64,000 nt of DNA from Eretmocerus hayati. Its lineage: Eukaryota > Arthropoda > Insecta > Hymenoptera > Aphelinidae. This document shows, in pieces, positions 14,701-28,510 of the stretch (its first letter is position 1; the number at the start of each line of letters is the position of its first letter). The DNA lies in assembly GCA_029851415.1 (NCBI GenBank), contig CM056742.1, forward strand, positions 78,358,748 to 78,422,747. The letters run 5' to 3'. Made by a program: the position numbers and the translations under genes. Below the pieces are notes generated by a model. It searched no databases. It saw nothing but the letters and a program-made list of their open reading frames with translations, and had not been told where the DNA came from.

Positions 14701-16387
14701 AGGCACCTTCTTTCGGCACAAAAAAGCGATCGGAATCGAGAAATTTTGGAACAGAGCCTCCTGGCCTCTTCTTTAAAAGATTCCCGAATTTCAACCCCCG
14801 ATTTGGGGGTGTCGGCATCCACCGGGAGGGCTGCAAAAAATTCAGGCTTCTTCTTCCGTCACAAGAAAGCGATCTCAATCGAGATATTTGAGAACAGAGC
14901 CTCCTGGCCTGTTCTTAAAAAAATTCCCGAATTTCAACCCCCGATTTGGGGTTGTCGGCATTCACTGCGGGGGCTGCAAAAAATTCAAGCACCCTCTCTC
15001 GTCACAAGGAAGCGATCCCAATCGAGAAATTTTGGAACAGAGCCTCCTGGCCTGTTCTAAAAAAATTCCCGAATTTCAACCCCCGATTTGGGGTCGTCTC
15101 CATTCACCGGGGGGGGGGGGGGCTGCAAAAAATTCAGGCACCCTCTCTCGTCTTAAGAAAGCGATCCCAATCGAGAAATTTTGGGACAGAGCCTCCTGGC
15201 CTGTTCTTAAAAAAATTACCGAATTTCAACCCCCGATTTGGGGGTGTCGGCATTCACCGGGGGGGCTGCAAAAAATTCAGGCACCTTCTTTCAACACAAC
15301 AAAGCGATCCCGATCGAGGAATTTTGGAACAGAGCCTCCTGGCCTGTTCTTAAAAAAATTCCCGAATTTCGACCCCGATTTGGGGGTGTCGGCATTCACC
15401 GGGGGGGCTGCGAGGAATTCAGTCACCTTCTTTCGTCACAAGAAAGCGATTCCAATCGAGAAATTTTGGAACAGAGCCTCCTGGCCTGTCCTTGAAAAAA
15501 TTCCCGAATTCCAACCCCCGATTTGGGGGTGTCAGCATTCACCGGGGGGGGGGGGGCTGCATAAAATTCGGGCACCCTCTCTCGTCACCAGAAAGCGATC
15601 CCAATCGAGAAATTTTGGAACAGAGCTTCTGGCCTGTTCTTAAAAAAATTCCCGAAATTCGACCCCCGATTTGGGGGTGTCGGCATTCACCGGGGGGGCT
15701 GCAAAAAATTCAGGCACCCTCTCTCGTCACAAGAAAGCGATCCCAATCGAGGAATTTTGGAACAGAGCCTCCTGGCCCGTTCTTAAAAGAATTCCCGAAT
15801 TTCAACCCCCGATTTGGGGGTGTTGGCAGTCACCGGGGGGGGGGGGGGCTGCGAAAAATTCAGGCACCTTCCTTCAACACAAAAAAGCGATCCCAATCGA
15901 GAAATTTTGGAACAGAGCCTCCTGGCCTGTGCTTAAAAAAATTACCGAATTTCAACCCCCGATTTGGGGGTGTCGGCATTCACCGGGGGGGCTGCGAGGA
16001 ATTCAGTCACCTTCTTTCGTCACAAGAAAGCGATTCCAATCGAGAAATTTTGGAACAGAGCCTCCTGGCCTGTCCTTGAAAAAATTCCCGAATTCCAACC
16101 CCCGATTTGGGGGTGTCAGCATTCACCGGGGGGGGGGGGGGCTGCATGAAATTCAGGCACCCTCTCTCGTCACAAGAAAGCGATCCCAATCGAGAAATTT
16201 TGGAACAGAGCCTCCTGGCCTGTTCTAAAAAAATTCCCGAATTTCAACCCCCGATTTGGGGGTGTCGGCATTCACCGGGGGTTCTGCAAAGAATTCAGGC
16301 ACCTTCTTTCGGCACAAAAAAGCGATCGGAATCTAGAAATTTTGGAACAGAGCCTCCTGGCCTGTTCTAAAAAAATTCCCGAATTTC
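8743..16387 (+). repeat. Sat-A higher-order repeat, copy 2
   Basis: Second copy of the 7.65-kb unit. Monomer variants appear in the same order as in copy 1. Most visible differences are lengths of the G-run (for example, the run at about 1262 is much longer than its counterpart at about 8917) plus occasional single-base indels. Boundaries are approximate because the start of a tandem unit is arbitrary. Confidence 0.85.
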
Positions 16388-19300
16388 AACCCCCGATTTG
16401 GGGGTGTCGGCATTCACCGGGGGGGCTGCAAAAAATTCAGGCACCCTCTCTCGTCACAAGAAAGCGATCCCAATCGAGGAATTTTGGAACAGAGCCTCCT
16501 GGCCCGTTCTTAAAAGAATTCCCGAATTTCAACCCCCGATTTGGGGGTGTTGGCAGTCACCGGGGGGGGCTGCGAAAAATTCAGGCACCTTCCTTCAACA
16601 CAAAAAAGCGATCCCAATCGAGAAATTTTGGAACAGAGCCTCCTGGCCTGTTCTAAAAAAATTCACGAATTTCAACCCCCGATTTGGGGGTGTTGGCATT
16701 CACCGGGGAGGCTGCGAAAAATTGAGGTACCTTCTTTCGTCACAAGGAAGCGATCCCAATCGAGGAATTTTGGAACAGAGCCTCCTGGCCCGTTCTTAAA
16801 GAAATTCCCGAAATTCAACCCCCAATTTGGGGGTGTCGGCATTCACCGGGGGGGCTGCAAAAAATTCAAGCACCCTCTCTCGTCACAAGGAAGCGACCCC
16901 AATCGAGAAATTTTGGAACAGAGCCTCCTGGCCCGTTCTTAAAAAAATTCCCGAAATTCAACCCCCAATTTGGGGGTGTCGGCATTCACCGGGGGGGCTG
17001 CAAAAAATTCAAGCACCCTCTCTCGTCACGAGGAAGCGACCCCAATCGAGAAATTTTGGAACAGAGCCTCCTGGCCTGTTCTAAAAAAATTCCCGAATTT
17101 CAACCCCCGATTTGGGGGTGTCGGCATTCACCGGGGGGGCTGCAAAAAATTCAGGCACCTTCTTTCGTCACAAAAAAGCGATACCAATCGAGAAATTTCG
17201 GAACAGAGCCTCCTGGCCTCTTCTCTAAGAGATACCCGAATTCCAACCCCCGATTTGGGGTCGTCGCCATTCACCGAGGAGGGGGGCTGCAAAAAATTCA
17301 GGCACCCTCTCTCGTCACAAGAGAGCGATCCCGATCGAGGAATTTTGGAACAGAGCCTCCTGGCCTGTTCTTGAAAAAATTCGCGAATTTCAACCCCCGA
17401 TTTGGGGGTGTCGGCATTCACCGGGAGGGCTGCGAAAAATTCAGGCACCTTCTTTCGTCACAAGAAAGCGATCTCAATCGAGATATTTTGGAACAGAGCC
17501 TCCTGGCCTGTTCTTGAAAAAATTCCCGAATTTCAACCCCCGATTTGGGGGTGTCGGCATTCACCGGGGGGGCTGCAAAAAATTCGGGCACCCTCTCTCG
17601 TCACCAGAAAGCGATCCCAATCGAGAAATTTTGGAACAGAGCTTCTGGCCTGTTCTTAAAAAAATTCCCGAAATTCGACCCCCGATTCGGGGGTGTCGGC
17701 ATTCACCGGGGGGGCTGCAGAAAATTCAGGCACCCTCTCTCGTCACAAGAAAGCGATCCCAATGGAGGAATTTCGGAACAGAGCCTCCTGGCCCGTTCTT
17801 AAAAGAATTCCCGAATTTCAACCCTCGATTTGGGGGTGTTGGCAGTCACCGGGGGGGGGGGGCTGCGAAAAATTCAGGCACCTTCCTTCAACACAAAAAA
17901 GCGATCCCAATCGAGAAATTTTGGAACAGAGCCTCCTGGCCTGTCCTTGAAAAAATTCCCGAATTTCAACCCCCGATTTGGGGGTGTCGGCATTCACCGG
18001 GGGGGCTGCAAAAAATTCGGGCACCCTCTCTCGTCACCAGAAAGCGATCCCAATCGAGAAATTTTGGAACAGAGCTTCTGGCCTGTTCTTAAAAAAATTC
18101 CCGAAATTCGACCCCCGATTTGGGGGTGTCGGCATTCACCGGGGGGGGCTGCAAAAAATTCAGGCACCCTCTCTCGTCACAAGAAAGCGATCCCAATCGA
18201 GGAATTTTGGAACAGAGCCTCCTGGCCCGTCCTTAAAAGAATTCCCGAATTTCAACCCCCGATTTGGGGGTGTTGGCAGTCACCGGGGGGGGCTGCGAAA
18301 AATTCAGGCACCTTCCTTCAACACAAAAAAGCGATCCCAATCGAGAAATTTTGGAACAGAGCCTCCTGGCCTGTTCTTAAAAAAATTACCGAATTTCAAC
18401 CCCCGATTTGGGGGTGTCGGCATCCACCGGGGGGGCTGCAAAAAATTCAGGCACCTTCTTTCAACACAACAAAGCGATCCCGATCGAGGAATTTTGGAAC
18501 AGAGCCTCCTGGCCTGTTCTTAAAAAAATTCCCGAATTTCGACCCCCGATTTGGGGGTGTCGGCATTCACCGGGGGGGCTGCGAGGAATTCAGTCACCTT
18601 CTTTCGTCACAAGAAAGCGATTCCAATCGAGAAATTTTGGAACAGAGCCTCCTGGCCTGTCCTTGAAAAAATTCCCGAATTTCAACCCCCGATTTGGGGG
18701 TGTCGGCATTCACCGGGGGGGCTGCAAAAAATTCGGGCACCCTCTCTCGTCACCAGAAAGCGATCCCAATCGAGAAATTTTGGAACAGAGCTTCTGGCCT
18801 GTTCTTAAAAGAATTCCCGAATTTCAACCCCCGATTTGGGGGTGTTGGCAGTCACCGGGGGGGGGGGGGCTGCGAAAAATTCAGGCACCTTCCTTCAACA
18901 CAAAAAAGCGATCCCAATCGAGAAATTTTGGAACAGAGCCTCCTGGCCTGTTCTAAAAAAATTCACGAATTTCAACCCCCGATTTGGGGGTGTCGGCATT
19001 CACCGGGGGGGCTGCAAAAAATTCAGGCACCTTCTTTCGTCACAAAAAAGCGATACCAATCGAGAAATTTCGGAACAGAGCCTCCTGGCCTCTTCTCTAA
19101 GAGATACCCGAATTCCAACCCCCGATTTGGGGTCGTCGCCATTCACCGAGGAGGGGGGCTGCAATAAATTCAGGCACCCTCTCTCGTCACAAGAGAGCGA
19201 TCCCAATCGAGGAATTTTGGAACAGAGCCTCCTGGCCTGTTCTTGAAAAAATTCGCGAATTTCAACCCCCGATTTGGGGGTGTCGGCATTCACCGGGAGG

Positions 19301-22300
19301 GCTGCGAAAAATTCAGGCACCTTCTTTCGTCACAAGAAAGCGATCTCAATCGAGATATTTTGGAACAGAGCCTCCTGGCCTGTTCTTGAAAAAATTCCCG
19401 AATTTCAACCCCCGATTTGGGGGTGTCGGCATTCACCGGGGGGGCTGCAAAAAATTCGGGCACCCTCTCTCGTCACCAGAAAGCGATCCCAATCGAGAAA
19501 TTTTGGAACAGAGCTTCTGGCCTGTTCTTAAAAAAATTCCCGAAATTCGACCCCCGATTTGGGGGTGTCGGCATTCACCGGGGGGGGGGCTGCAGAAAAT
19601 TCAGGCACCCTCTCTCGTCACAAGAAAGCGATCCCAATCGAGGAATTTTGGAACAGAGCCTCCTGGCCCGTTCTTAAAAGAATTCCCGAATTTCAACCCT
19701 CGATTTGGGGGTGTTGGCAGTCACCGGGGGGGGGGGGGGGCTGCGAAAAATTCAGGCACCTTCCTTCAACACAAAAAAGCGATCCCAATCGAGAAATTTT
19801 GGAACAGAGCCTCCTGGCCTGTCCTTGAAAAAATTCCCGAATTTCAACCCCCGATTTGGGGGTGTCGGCATTCACCGGGGGGGCTGCAAAAAATTCGGGC
19901 ACCCTCTCTCGTCACCAGAAAGCGAAATCAATCGAGAAATTTTGGAACAGAGCTTCTGGCCTGTTCTTAAAAAAATTCCCGAAATTCGACCCCCGATTTC
20001 GTGTGTCGGCATTCACCGGGGGGGCTGCAAAAAATTCAGGCACCCTCTCTCGTCACAAGAAAGCGATCCCAATCGAGGAATTTTGGAACAGAGCCTCCTG
20101 GCCTGTTCTTAAAAAAATTACCGAATTTCAACCCCCGATTTGGGGGTGTCGGCATCCACCGGGGGGGCTGCAAAAAATTCAGGCCTCTTCTTTCAACACA
20201 ACAAAGCGATCCCGATCGAGGAATTTTGGAGCAGAGCCTCCTGGCCTGTTCTTAAAAAAATTCCCGAATTTCGACCCCCGATTTGGGGGTGTCGGCATTC
20301 ACCGGGGGGGGCTGCGAGGAATTCAGTCACCTTCTTTCGTCACAAGAAAGCGATTCCAATCGAGAAATTTTGGAACAGAGCCTCCTGGCCTGTCCTTGAA
20401 AAAATTACCGAATTTCAACCCCCGATTTGGGGGTGTCGGCATTCACCGGGGGGGCTGCAAAAAATTCGGGCACCCTCTCTCGTCACCAGAAAGCGATCCC
20501 AATCGAGAAATTTTGGAACAGAGCTTCTAGCCTGTTCTTAAAAGAATTCCCGAATTTCAACCCCCGATTTGAGGGTGTTGGCAGTCACCGGGGGGGGGGG
20601 GGGCTGCGAAAAATTCAGGCACCTTGCTTCAACACAAAAAAGGGATCCCAATCGAGAAATTTTGGAACAGAGCCTCCTGGCCTGTTCTAAAAAAATTCAC
20701 GAATTTCAACCCCCGATTTGGGGGTGTTGGCATTCACCGGGGGGGGGGGGGCTGCGAAAAATTCAGGCACCTTCCTTCAACACAAAAAAGCGATCCCAAT
20801 CGAGAAATTTTGGAACAGAGCCTCCTGGCCCGTTCTTAAATAAATTCCCGAAATTCAACCCCCAATTTGGGGGTGTCGGCATTCACCGGGGGGGCTGCAA
20901 AAAATTCAAGCACCCTCTCTCGTCACAAGGAAGCGACCCCAATCGAGAAATTTTGGAACAGAGCCTCCTGGCCCGTTCTTAAAAAAATTCCCGAAATTCA
21001 ACCCCCAATTTGGGGGTGTCGGCATTTACCGGGGGGGCTGCAAAAAATTCAAGCACCCTCTCTCGTCACGAGGAAGCGACCCCAATCGAGAAATTTTGGA
21101 ACAGAGCCTCCTGGCCTGTTCTAAAAAAATTCCCGAATTTCAACCCCCGATTTGGGGTTGTCGGCATTCACCGGGGGGGCTGCAAAAAATTCAGGCACCT
21201 TCTTTAGTCACAAAAAAGCGATACCAATCGAGAAATTTCGGAACAGAGTCTCCTGGCCTCTTCTTTAAGAGATACCCGAATTCCAACCCCCGATTTGGGG
21301 TCGTCGCCATTCACCGAGGAGGGGGGCTGCAAAAAATTCAGGGACCCTCTCTCGTCACAAGAGAGCGATCCCAATCGAGAAATTTTGGAACAGAGCCTCC
21401 TGGCCTGTTCTTGAAAAAATTCGCGAATTTCAACCCCCGATTTGGGGGTGTCGGCATTCACCGGGAGGGCTGCGAAAAATTCAGGCACCTTCTTTCGTCA
21501 CAAGAAAGCGATCTCAATCGAGATATTTTGGAACAGAGCCTCCTGGCCTGTTCTTGAAAAAATTCCCGAATTTCAACCCCCGATTTGGGGGTGTCGGCAT
21601 TCAACGGGGGGGCTGCATAAAATTCGGGCACCCTCTCTCGTCACCAGAAAGCGATCCCAATCGAGAAATTTTGGAACAGAGCTTCTGGCCTGTTCTTAAA
21701 AAAATTCCCGAAATTCGACCCCCGATTTGGGGGTGTCGGCATTCACCGGGGGGGCTGCAAAAAATTCAGGCACCCTCTCTCGTCACAAGAAAGCGATCCC
21801 AATCGAGGAATTTTGGAACAGAGCCTCCTGGCCCGTTCTTAAAAGAATTCCCGAATTTCAACCCCCGATTTGGGGGTGTTGGCAGTCACCGGGGGGGGGG
21901 GGGCTGCGAAAAATTCAGGCACCTTCCTTCAACACAAAAAAGCGATCCCAATCGACAAATTTTGGAACAGAGCCTCCTGGCCTGTGCTTAAAAAAATTAC
22001 CGAATTTCAACCCCCGATTTGGGGGTGTCGGCATTCACCGGGGGGGCTGCGAGGAATTCAGTCACCTTCTTTCGTCACAAGAAAGCGATTCCAATCGAGA
22101 AATTTTGGAACAGAGCCTCCTGGCCTGTCCTTGAAAAAATTCCCGAATTCCAACCCCCGATTTGGGGGTGTCAGCATTCACCGGGGGGGGGGGGGCTGCA
22201 TGAAATTCAGGCACCCTCTCTCGTCACAAGAAAGCGATCCCAATCGAGAAATTTTGGAACAGAGCCTCCTGGCCTGTTCTAAAAAAATTCCCGAATTTCA

Positions 22301-23200
22301 ACCCCCGATTTGGGGGTGTTGGCATTCACCGGGGGTTCTGCAAAGAATTCAGGCACCTTCTTTCGGCACAAAAAAGCGATCGGAATCGAGAAATTTTGGA
22401 ACAGAGCCTCCTGGCCTCTTCTTTAAAAGATTCCCGAATTTCAACCCCCGATTTGGGGGTGTCGGCATCCACCGGGAGGGCTGCAAAAAATTCAGGCTTC
22501 TTCTTCCGTCACAAGAAAGCGATCTCAATCGAGATATTTGAGAACAGAGCCTCCTGGCCTGTTCTTAAAAAAATTCCCGAATTTCAACCCCCGATTTGGG
22601 GGTGTCGGCATTCACTGCGGGGGCTGCAAAAAATTCAAGCACCCTCTCTCGTCACAAGGAAGCGATCCCAATCGAGAAATTTTGGAACAGAGCCTCCTGG
22701 CCTGTTCTAAAAAAATTCCCGAATTTCAACCCCCGATTTGGGGTCGTCTCCATTCACCGGGGGGGGGGGGGGGCTGCAAAAAATTCAGGCACCCTCTCTC
22801 GTCTTAAGAAAGCGATCCCAATCGAGAAATTTTGGGACAGAGCCTCCTGGCCTGTTCTTAAAAAAATTACCGAATTTCAACCCCCGATTTGGGGGTGTCG
22901 GCATTCACCGGGGGGGCTGCAAAAAATTCAGGCACCTTCTTTCAACACAACAAAGCGATCCCGATCGAGGAATTTTGGAACAGAGCCTCCTGGCCTGTTC
23001 TTAAAAAAATTCCCGAATTTCGACCCCCGATTTGGGGGTGTCGGCATTCACCGGGGGGGCTGCGAGGAATTCAGTCACCTTCTTTCGTCACAAGAAAGCG
23101 ATTCCAATCGAGAAATTTTGGAACAGAGCCTCCTGGCCTGTCCTTGAAAAAATTCCCGAATTCCAACCCCCGATTTGGGGGTGTCAGCATTCACCGGGGG
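16388..23200 (+). repeat. Sat-A higher-order repeat, copy 3 (incomplete)
   Basis: Third copy, in register with copies 1 and 2 until about 23.2 kb. There it departs from the expected series about 0.8 kb before the unit would close. A transition zone of related monomers (23.2-23.77 kb) leads into the 2.37-kb units. Confidence 0.8.
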
Positions 23201-23766
23201 GGGGGGGCTGCATGAAATTCGGGCACCCTCTCTCGTCACAAGAAAGCGATCCCAATCGAGAAATTTTGGAACAGAGCCTCCTGGCCTGTTCTAAAAAAAT
23301 TCCCGAATTTCAACCCCCGATTTGGGGGTGTCGGCATTCACCGGGGGGGCTGCAAAGAATTCAGGCACCTTCTTTCGTCACAAAAAAGCGATCGGAATCG
23401 AGAAATTTTGGAACAGAGCCTCCTGGCCTCTTCTTTAAAAGATTCCCGAATTTCAACCCCCGATTTGGGGGTGTCGGCATCCACCGGGAGGGCTGCAAAA
23501 AATTCAGGCACCTTCTTCCGTCACAAGAAAGCGATCTCAATCGAGATATTTGAGAACAGAGCCTCCTGGCCTGTTCTTAAAAAAATTCCCGAATTTCAAC
23601 CCCCGATTTGGGGGTGTCGGCATTCACTGGGGGGGCTGCAAAAAATTCAAGCACCCTCTCTCGTCACAAGGAAGCGACCCCAATTGAGAAATTTTGGAAC
23701 AGAGCCTCCTGGCCTGTTCTAAAAAAATTCCCGAATTTCAACGCCCGATTTGGGGGTGTCGGCATT

Positions 23767-26140
23767 CACCGGGGGGCTGCAAAAAATTCAGGCACCTTCT
23801 TCCGTCACAAGAAAGCGATCTCAATCGAGATATTTGAGAACAGAGCCTGCTGGCCTGTTCTTAAAAAAATTCCCGAATTTCAACCCCCGATTTGGGGCTG
23901 TCGGCATTCACTGGGGGGGCTGCAAAAAATTCAAGCACCCTCTCTCGTCACAAGGAAGCGACCCCAATCGAGAAATTTTGGAACAGAGCCTCCTGGCCTG
24001 TTCTAAAAAAATTCCCGAATTTCAACGCCCGATTGTGGGTGTCGGCATTCACCGGGGGGCTGCAAAAAATTCAGGCACCTTCTTTCGTCACAAAAAAGCG
24101 ATCCCAATCGAGAGATTTTGGAACAGAGCCTCCTGGCCTCTTCTTTAAAAGATCCCCGAATTTCAACCCCCGATTTGGGGTCGTCTCCATTCACCGGGGG
24201 GGGGGGGCTGCAAAAAATTCAGGCACCCTCTCTCGTCTTAAGAAAGCGATCCCAATCGAGAAATTTTGGGACAGAGCCTCCTGGCCTGTTCTAAAAAAAT
24301 TCGCGAATTCCAACCCCCGATTTGGGGGTGTCGGCATTCACCGGGAGGGCTGCAAGAAATTCAGGCACCTTCTTTCGTCACAAGAAAGCGATCTCAATCG
24401 AGATATTTTGGAACAGAGCCTCCTGGCCTGTTCTTAAAAAAATTCCCGAATTTCAACCCCCGATTTGGGCGTTTCGGCATTCACCGGGGGTGCTGCAAAA
24501 AATTCAGGCACCTTCTATCGTCACCAGAAAGCGATCTCAATCGAGAAATTTTGGAACAGAGCTTCTGGCCTGTTCTAAAAAAATTCACGAATTCCAACCC
24601 CCGATTTGGGGGTGTCGGCATTCACCGGGGGGGCTGGAAAAGATTCAGGCACCCTCTCTCGTCACAAGAAAGCGATCCCAATCGAGGAATTTTGGAACAG
24701 AGCCTCCTGACCCGTTCTTAAAAAAATTCCCGAAAGTCGACCCCCGATTTGGGGGTGTCGGCATTCACCGGGGGGGCTGCAAAAAATTCAGGCACCCTCT
24801 CTCGTCACAAGAAAGCGATTTCAATCGAGGAATTCTGGAACAGAGCCTCCTGGCCTGTTCTAAAAAAATTCCCGAATCTCAACCCCCGATGTGGGGGTGT
24901 CGGCATTCACCGGGGGGGGGGGGGGGCTGCAAAAAATCCAGGCACCTTCTTTCGTCACAAAAAAGCGATCCCAATCGAGAAATTTTGGAACAGAGGTTCG
25001 AATTCAAGGAAAAAATTTTTTCGTTTTTCGATTAAGATAATCGATTGGAACTTCAGAGTCATCTCTTGAAGATGGGCCTGCCTGCTGAAGATCTGGAGAA
25101 ACTGCTGGCTGCTGAGGTGGGGTGTCAGGTAGAGGTGCTGCAAAAAATTCAGGCACCTTCTATCGTCACAAGAAAGCGATCCCAATCGAGAAATTTCGGA
25201 ACAGAGCCTCCTGGCCTGTCCTTAAAAAAATTCCCGAATTTCAACCCCCGATTTGGGGGTGTCAGCATTCACCGGGGGGGGGGGGTTGCATGAAATTCAG
25301 GCACCCTCTCTCGTCACAAGAAAGCGATCCCGATCGAGAAATTTCCGAACAGAGCCTCCTGGCCTGTTCTTTAAAAGATTCCCGAATTTCAACCCCCGAT
25401 TTGGGGGTGTCGGCATTCACCGGGAGGGCTGCAAAAAATTCAGGCACCTTCTTCCGTCACAAGAAAGCGATCTCAATCGAGATATTTGGGAACAGAGCCT
25501 CCTGGCCTGTTCTTAGAAAAATTCCCGAATTTCAACCCCCGATTTGGGGGTGTCGGCATTCACCGGGGGGCTGCAAAAAATTCAGGCACCTTCTGTCGTC
25601 ACAAAAGAGCGATCCCAATCGAGAAATTTTGGAACAGAGCCTCCTGGCCTCTTCTTTAAAAGATCCCCGAATTTCAACCCCCGATTTGGGGTCGTCTCCA
25701 TTCACCGGGGGGGGGGGGGCTGCAAAAAATTCAGGCACCCTCGTCTTAAGAAAGCGATCCCAATCGAGAAATTTTGGGACAGAGCCTCCTGGCCTGTTCT
25801 AAAAAAATTCGCGAATTCCAACCCCCGATTTGGGGGTGTCAGCATTCACCGGGAGGGCTGCAAGAAATTCAGGCACCTTCTTTCGTCACAAGAAAGCGAT
25901 CCCAATCGAGAAATTTCGGAACAGAGCCTCCTGACCCGTTCTTAAAAAAATTCCCGAAATTCGACCCCCGATTTGGGGGTGTCGGCATTCACCGGGGGGG
26001 GGGGGGGGGCTGCAAAAAATTCAGGCACCCTCTCTCGTCACAAGAAAGCGATTTCAATCGAGGAATTCTGGAACAGAGCCTCCTGGCCTGTTCTAAAAAA
26101 ATTCCCGAATCTCAACCCCCGATGTGGGGATGTCGGCATT
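23767..26140 (+). repeat. 2.37-kb composite Sat-A unit with pol fragment, copy 1
   Basis: A block of Sat-A monomers containing the 144-bp pol-derived insert at 24997-25140. The whole block recurs 2373-2374 bp downstream with only small differences, mainly G-run length. This shows that the chimeric segment was duplicated together with its satellite flanks. Confidence 0.85.
24997..25140 (-). pseudogene. 144-bp gypsy pol 3'-end fragment inside satellite
   Basis: Matches 28590-28733, the end of the pol gene of gypsy element 1, with three substitutions by eye. It encodes the last ~45 codons of that pol on the minus strand. It replaces about 79 bp of a Sat-A monomer. The right junction falls on GCTG, present both in the fragment (GAGGTGCTG) and in the satellite (GGGGCTG), which suggests a microhomology join. 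A fragment, not a functional gene. Confidence 0.93.
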
Positions 26141-28510
26141 CACCGGGGGGCTGCAAAAAATTCAGGCACCTTCTTCCGTCACAAGAAAGCGATCTCAATC
26201 GAGATATTTGAGAACAGAGCCTGCTGGCCTGTTCTTAAAAAAATTCCCGAATTTCAACCCCCGATTTGGGGCTGTCGGCATTCACTGGGGGGGCTGCAAA
26301 AAATTCAAGCACCCTCTCTCGTCACAAGGAAGCGACCCCAATCGAGAAATTTTGGAACAGAGCCTCCTGGCCTGTTCTAAAAAAATTCCCGAATTTCAAC
26401 GCCCGATTGTGGGTGTCGGCATTCACCGGGGGGCTGCAAAAAATTCAGGCACCTTCTTTCGTCACAAAAAAGCGATCCCAATCGAGAGATTTTGGAACAG
26501 AGCCTCCTGGCCTCTTCTTTAAAAGATCCCCGAATTTCAACCCCCGATTTGGGGTCGTCTCCATTCACCGGGGGGGGGGGGGGGCTGCAAAAAATTCAGG
26601 CACCCTCTCTCGTCTTAAGAAAGCGATCCCAATCGAGAAATTTTGGGACAGAGCCTCCTGGCCTGTTCTAAAAAAATTCGCGAATTCCAACCCCCGATTT
26701 GGGGGTGTCGGCATTCACCGGGAGGGCTGCAAGAAATTCAGGCACCTTCTTTCGTCACAAGAAAGCGATCTCAATCGAGATATTTTGGAACAGAGCCTCC
26801 TGGCCTGTTCTTAAAAAAATTCCCGAATTTCAACCCCCGATTTGGGCGTTTCGGCATTCACCGGGGGTGCTGCAAAAAATTCAGGCACCTTCTATCGTCA
26901 CCAGAAAGCGATCTCAATCGAGAAATTTTGGAACAGAGCTTCTGGCCTGTTCTAAAAAAATTCACGAATTCCAACCCCCGATTTGGGGGTGTCGGCATTC
27001 ACCGGGGGGGCTGGAAAAGATTCAGGCACCCTCTCTCGTCACAAGAAAGCGATCCCAATCGAGGAATTTTGGAACAGAGCCTCCTGACCCGTTCTTAAAA
27101 AAATTCCCGAAAGTCGACCCCCGATTTGGGGGTGTCGGCATTCACCGGGGGGGCTGCAAAAAATTCAGGCACCCTCTCTCGTCACAAGAAAGCGATTTCA
27201 ATCGAGGAATTCTGGAACAGAGCCTCCTGGCCTGTTCTAAAAAAATTCCCGAATCTCAACCCCCGATGTGGGGGTGTCGGCATTCACCGGGGGGGGGGGC
27301 TGCAAAAAATCCAGGCACCTTCTTTCGTCACAAAAAAGCGATCCCAATCGAGAAATTTTGGAACAGAGGTTCGAATTCAAGGAAAAAATTTTTTCGTTTT
27401 TCGATTAAGATAATCGATTGGAACTTCAGAGTCATCTCTTGAAGATGGGCCTGCCTGCTGAAGATCTGGAGAAACTGCTGGCTGCTGAGGTGGGGTGTCA
27501 GGTAGAGGTGCTGCAAAAAATTCAGGCACCTTCTATCGTCACAAGAAAGCGATCCCAATCGAGAAATTTCGGAACAGAGCCTCCTGGCCTGTCCTTAAAA
27601 AAATTCCCGAATTTCAACCCCCGATTTGGGGGTGTCAGCATTCACCGGGGGGGGGGGGGGGTTGCATGAAATTCAGGCACCCTCTCTCGTCACAAGAAAG
27701 CGATCCCGATCGAGAAATTTCCGAACAGAGCCTCCTGGCCTGTTCTTTAAAAGATTCCCGAATTTCAACCCCCGATTTGGGGGTGTCGGCATTCACCGGG
27801 AGGGCTGCAAAAAATTCAGGCACCTTCTTCCGTCACAAGAAAGCGATCTCAATCGAGATATTTGGGAACAGAGCCTCCTGGCCTGTTCTTAGAAAAATTC
27901 CCGAATTTCAACCCCCGATTTGGGGGTGTCGGCATTCACCGGGGGGCTGCAAAAAATTCAGGCACCTTCTGTCGTCACAAAAAAGCGATCCCAATCGAGA
28001 AATTTTGGAACAGAGCCTCCTGGCCTCTTCTTTAAAAGATCCCCGAATTTCAACCCCCGATTTGGGGTCGTCTCCATTCACCGGGGGGGGGCTGCAAAAA
28101 ATTCAGGCACCCTCGTCTTAAGAAAGCGATCCCAATCGAGAAATTTTGGGACAGAGCCTCCTGGCCTGTTCTAAAAAAATTCGCGAATTCCAACCCCCGA
28201 TTTGGGGGTGTCAGCATTCACCGGGAGGGCTGCAAGAAATTCAGGCACCTTCTTTCGTCACAAGAAAGCGATCCCAATCGAGAAATTTCGGAACAGAGCC
28301 TCCTGACCCGTTCTTAAAAAAATTCCCGAAATTCGACCCCCGATTTGGGGGTGTCGGCATTCACCGGGGGGGGGGGGCTGCAAAAAATTCAGGCACCCTC
28401 TCTCGTCACAAGAAAGCGATTTCAATCGAGGAATTCTGGAACAGAGCCTCCTGGCCTGTTCTAAAAAAATTCCCGAATCTCAACCCCCGATGTGGGGATG
28501 TCGGCATTCA
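26141..28510 (+). repeat. 2.37-kb composite Sat-A unit with pol fragment, copy 2
   Basis: Second copy of the composite block, with the insert at 27370-27513. After it, about 80 bp of the monomer that normally precedes the insert (28511-28589) leads straight into gypsy element 1 instead of back into satellite. Confidence 0.85.
27370..27513 (-). pseudogene. 144-bp gypsy pol 3'-end fragment inside satellite, second copy
   Basis: Appears identical to the copy at 24997-25140, including the three differences from the pol of element 1, and has the same junctions. The two satellite copies therefore descend from a single captured fragment. Confidence 0.93.
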
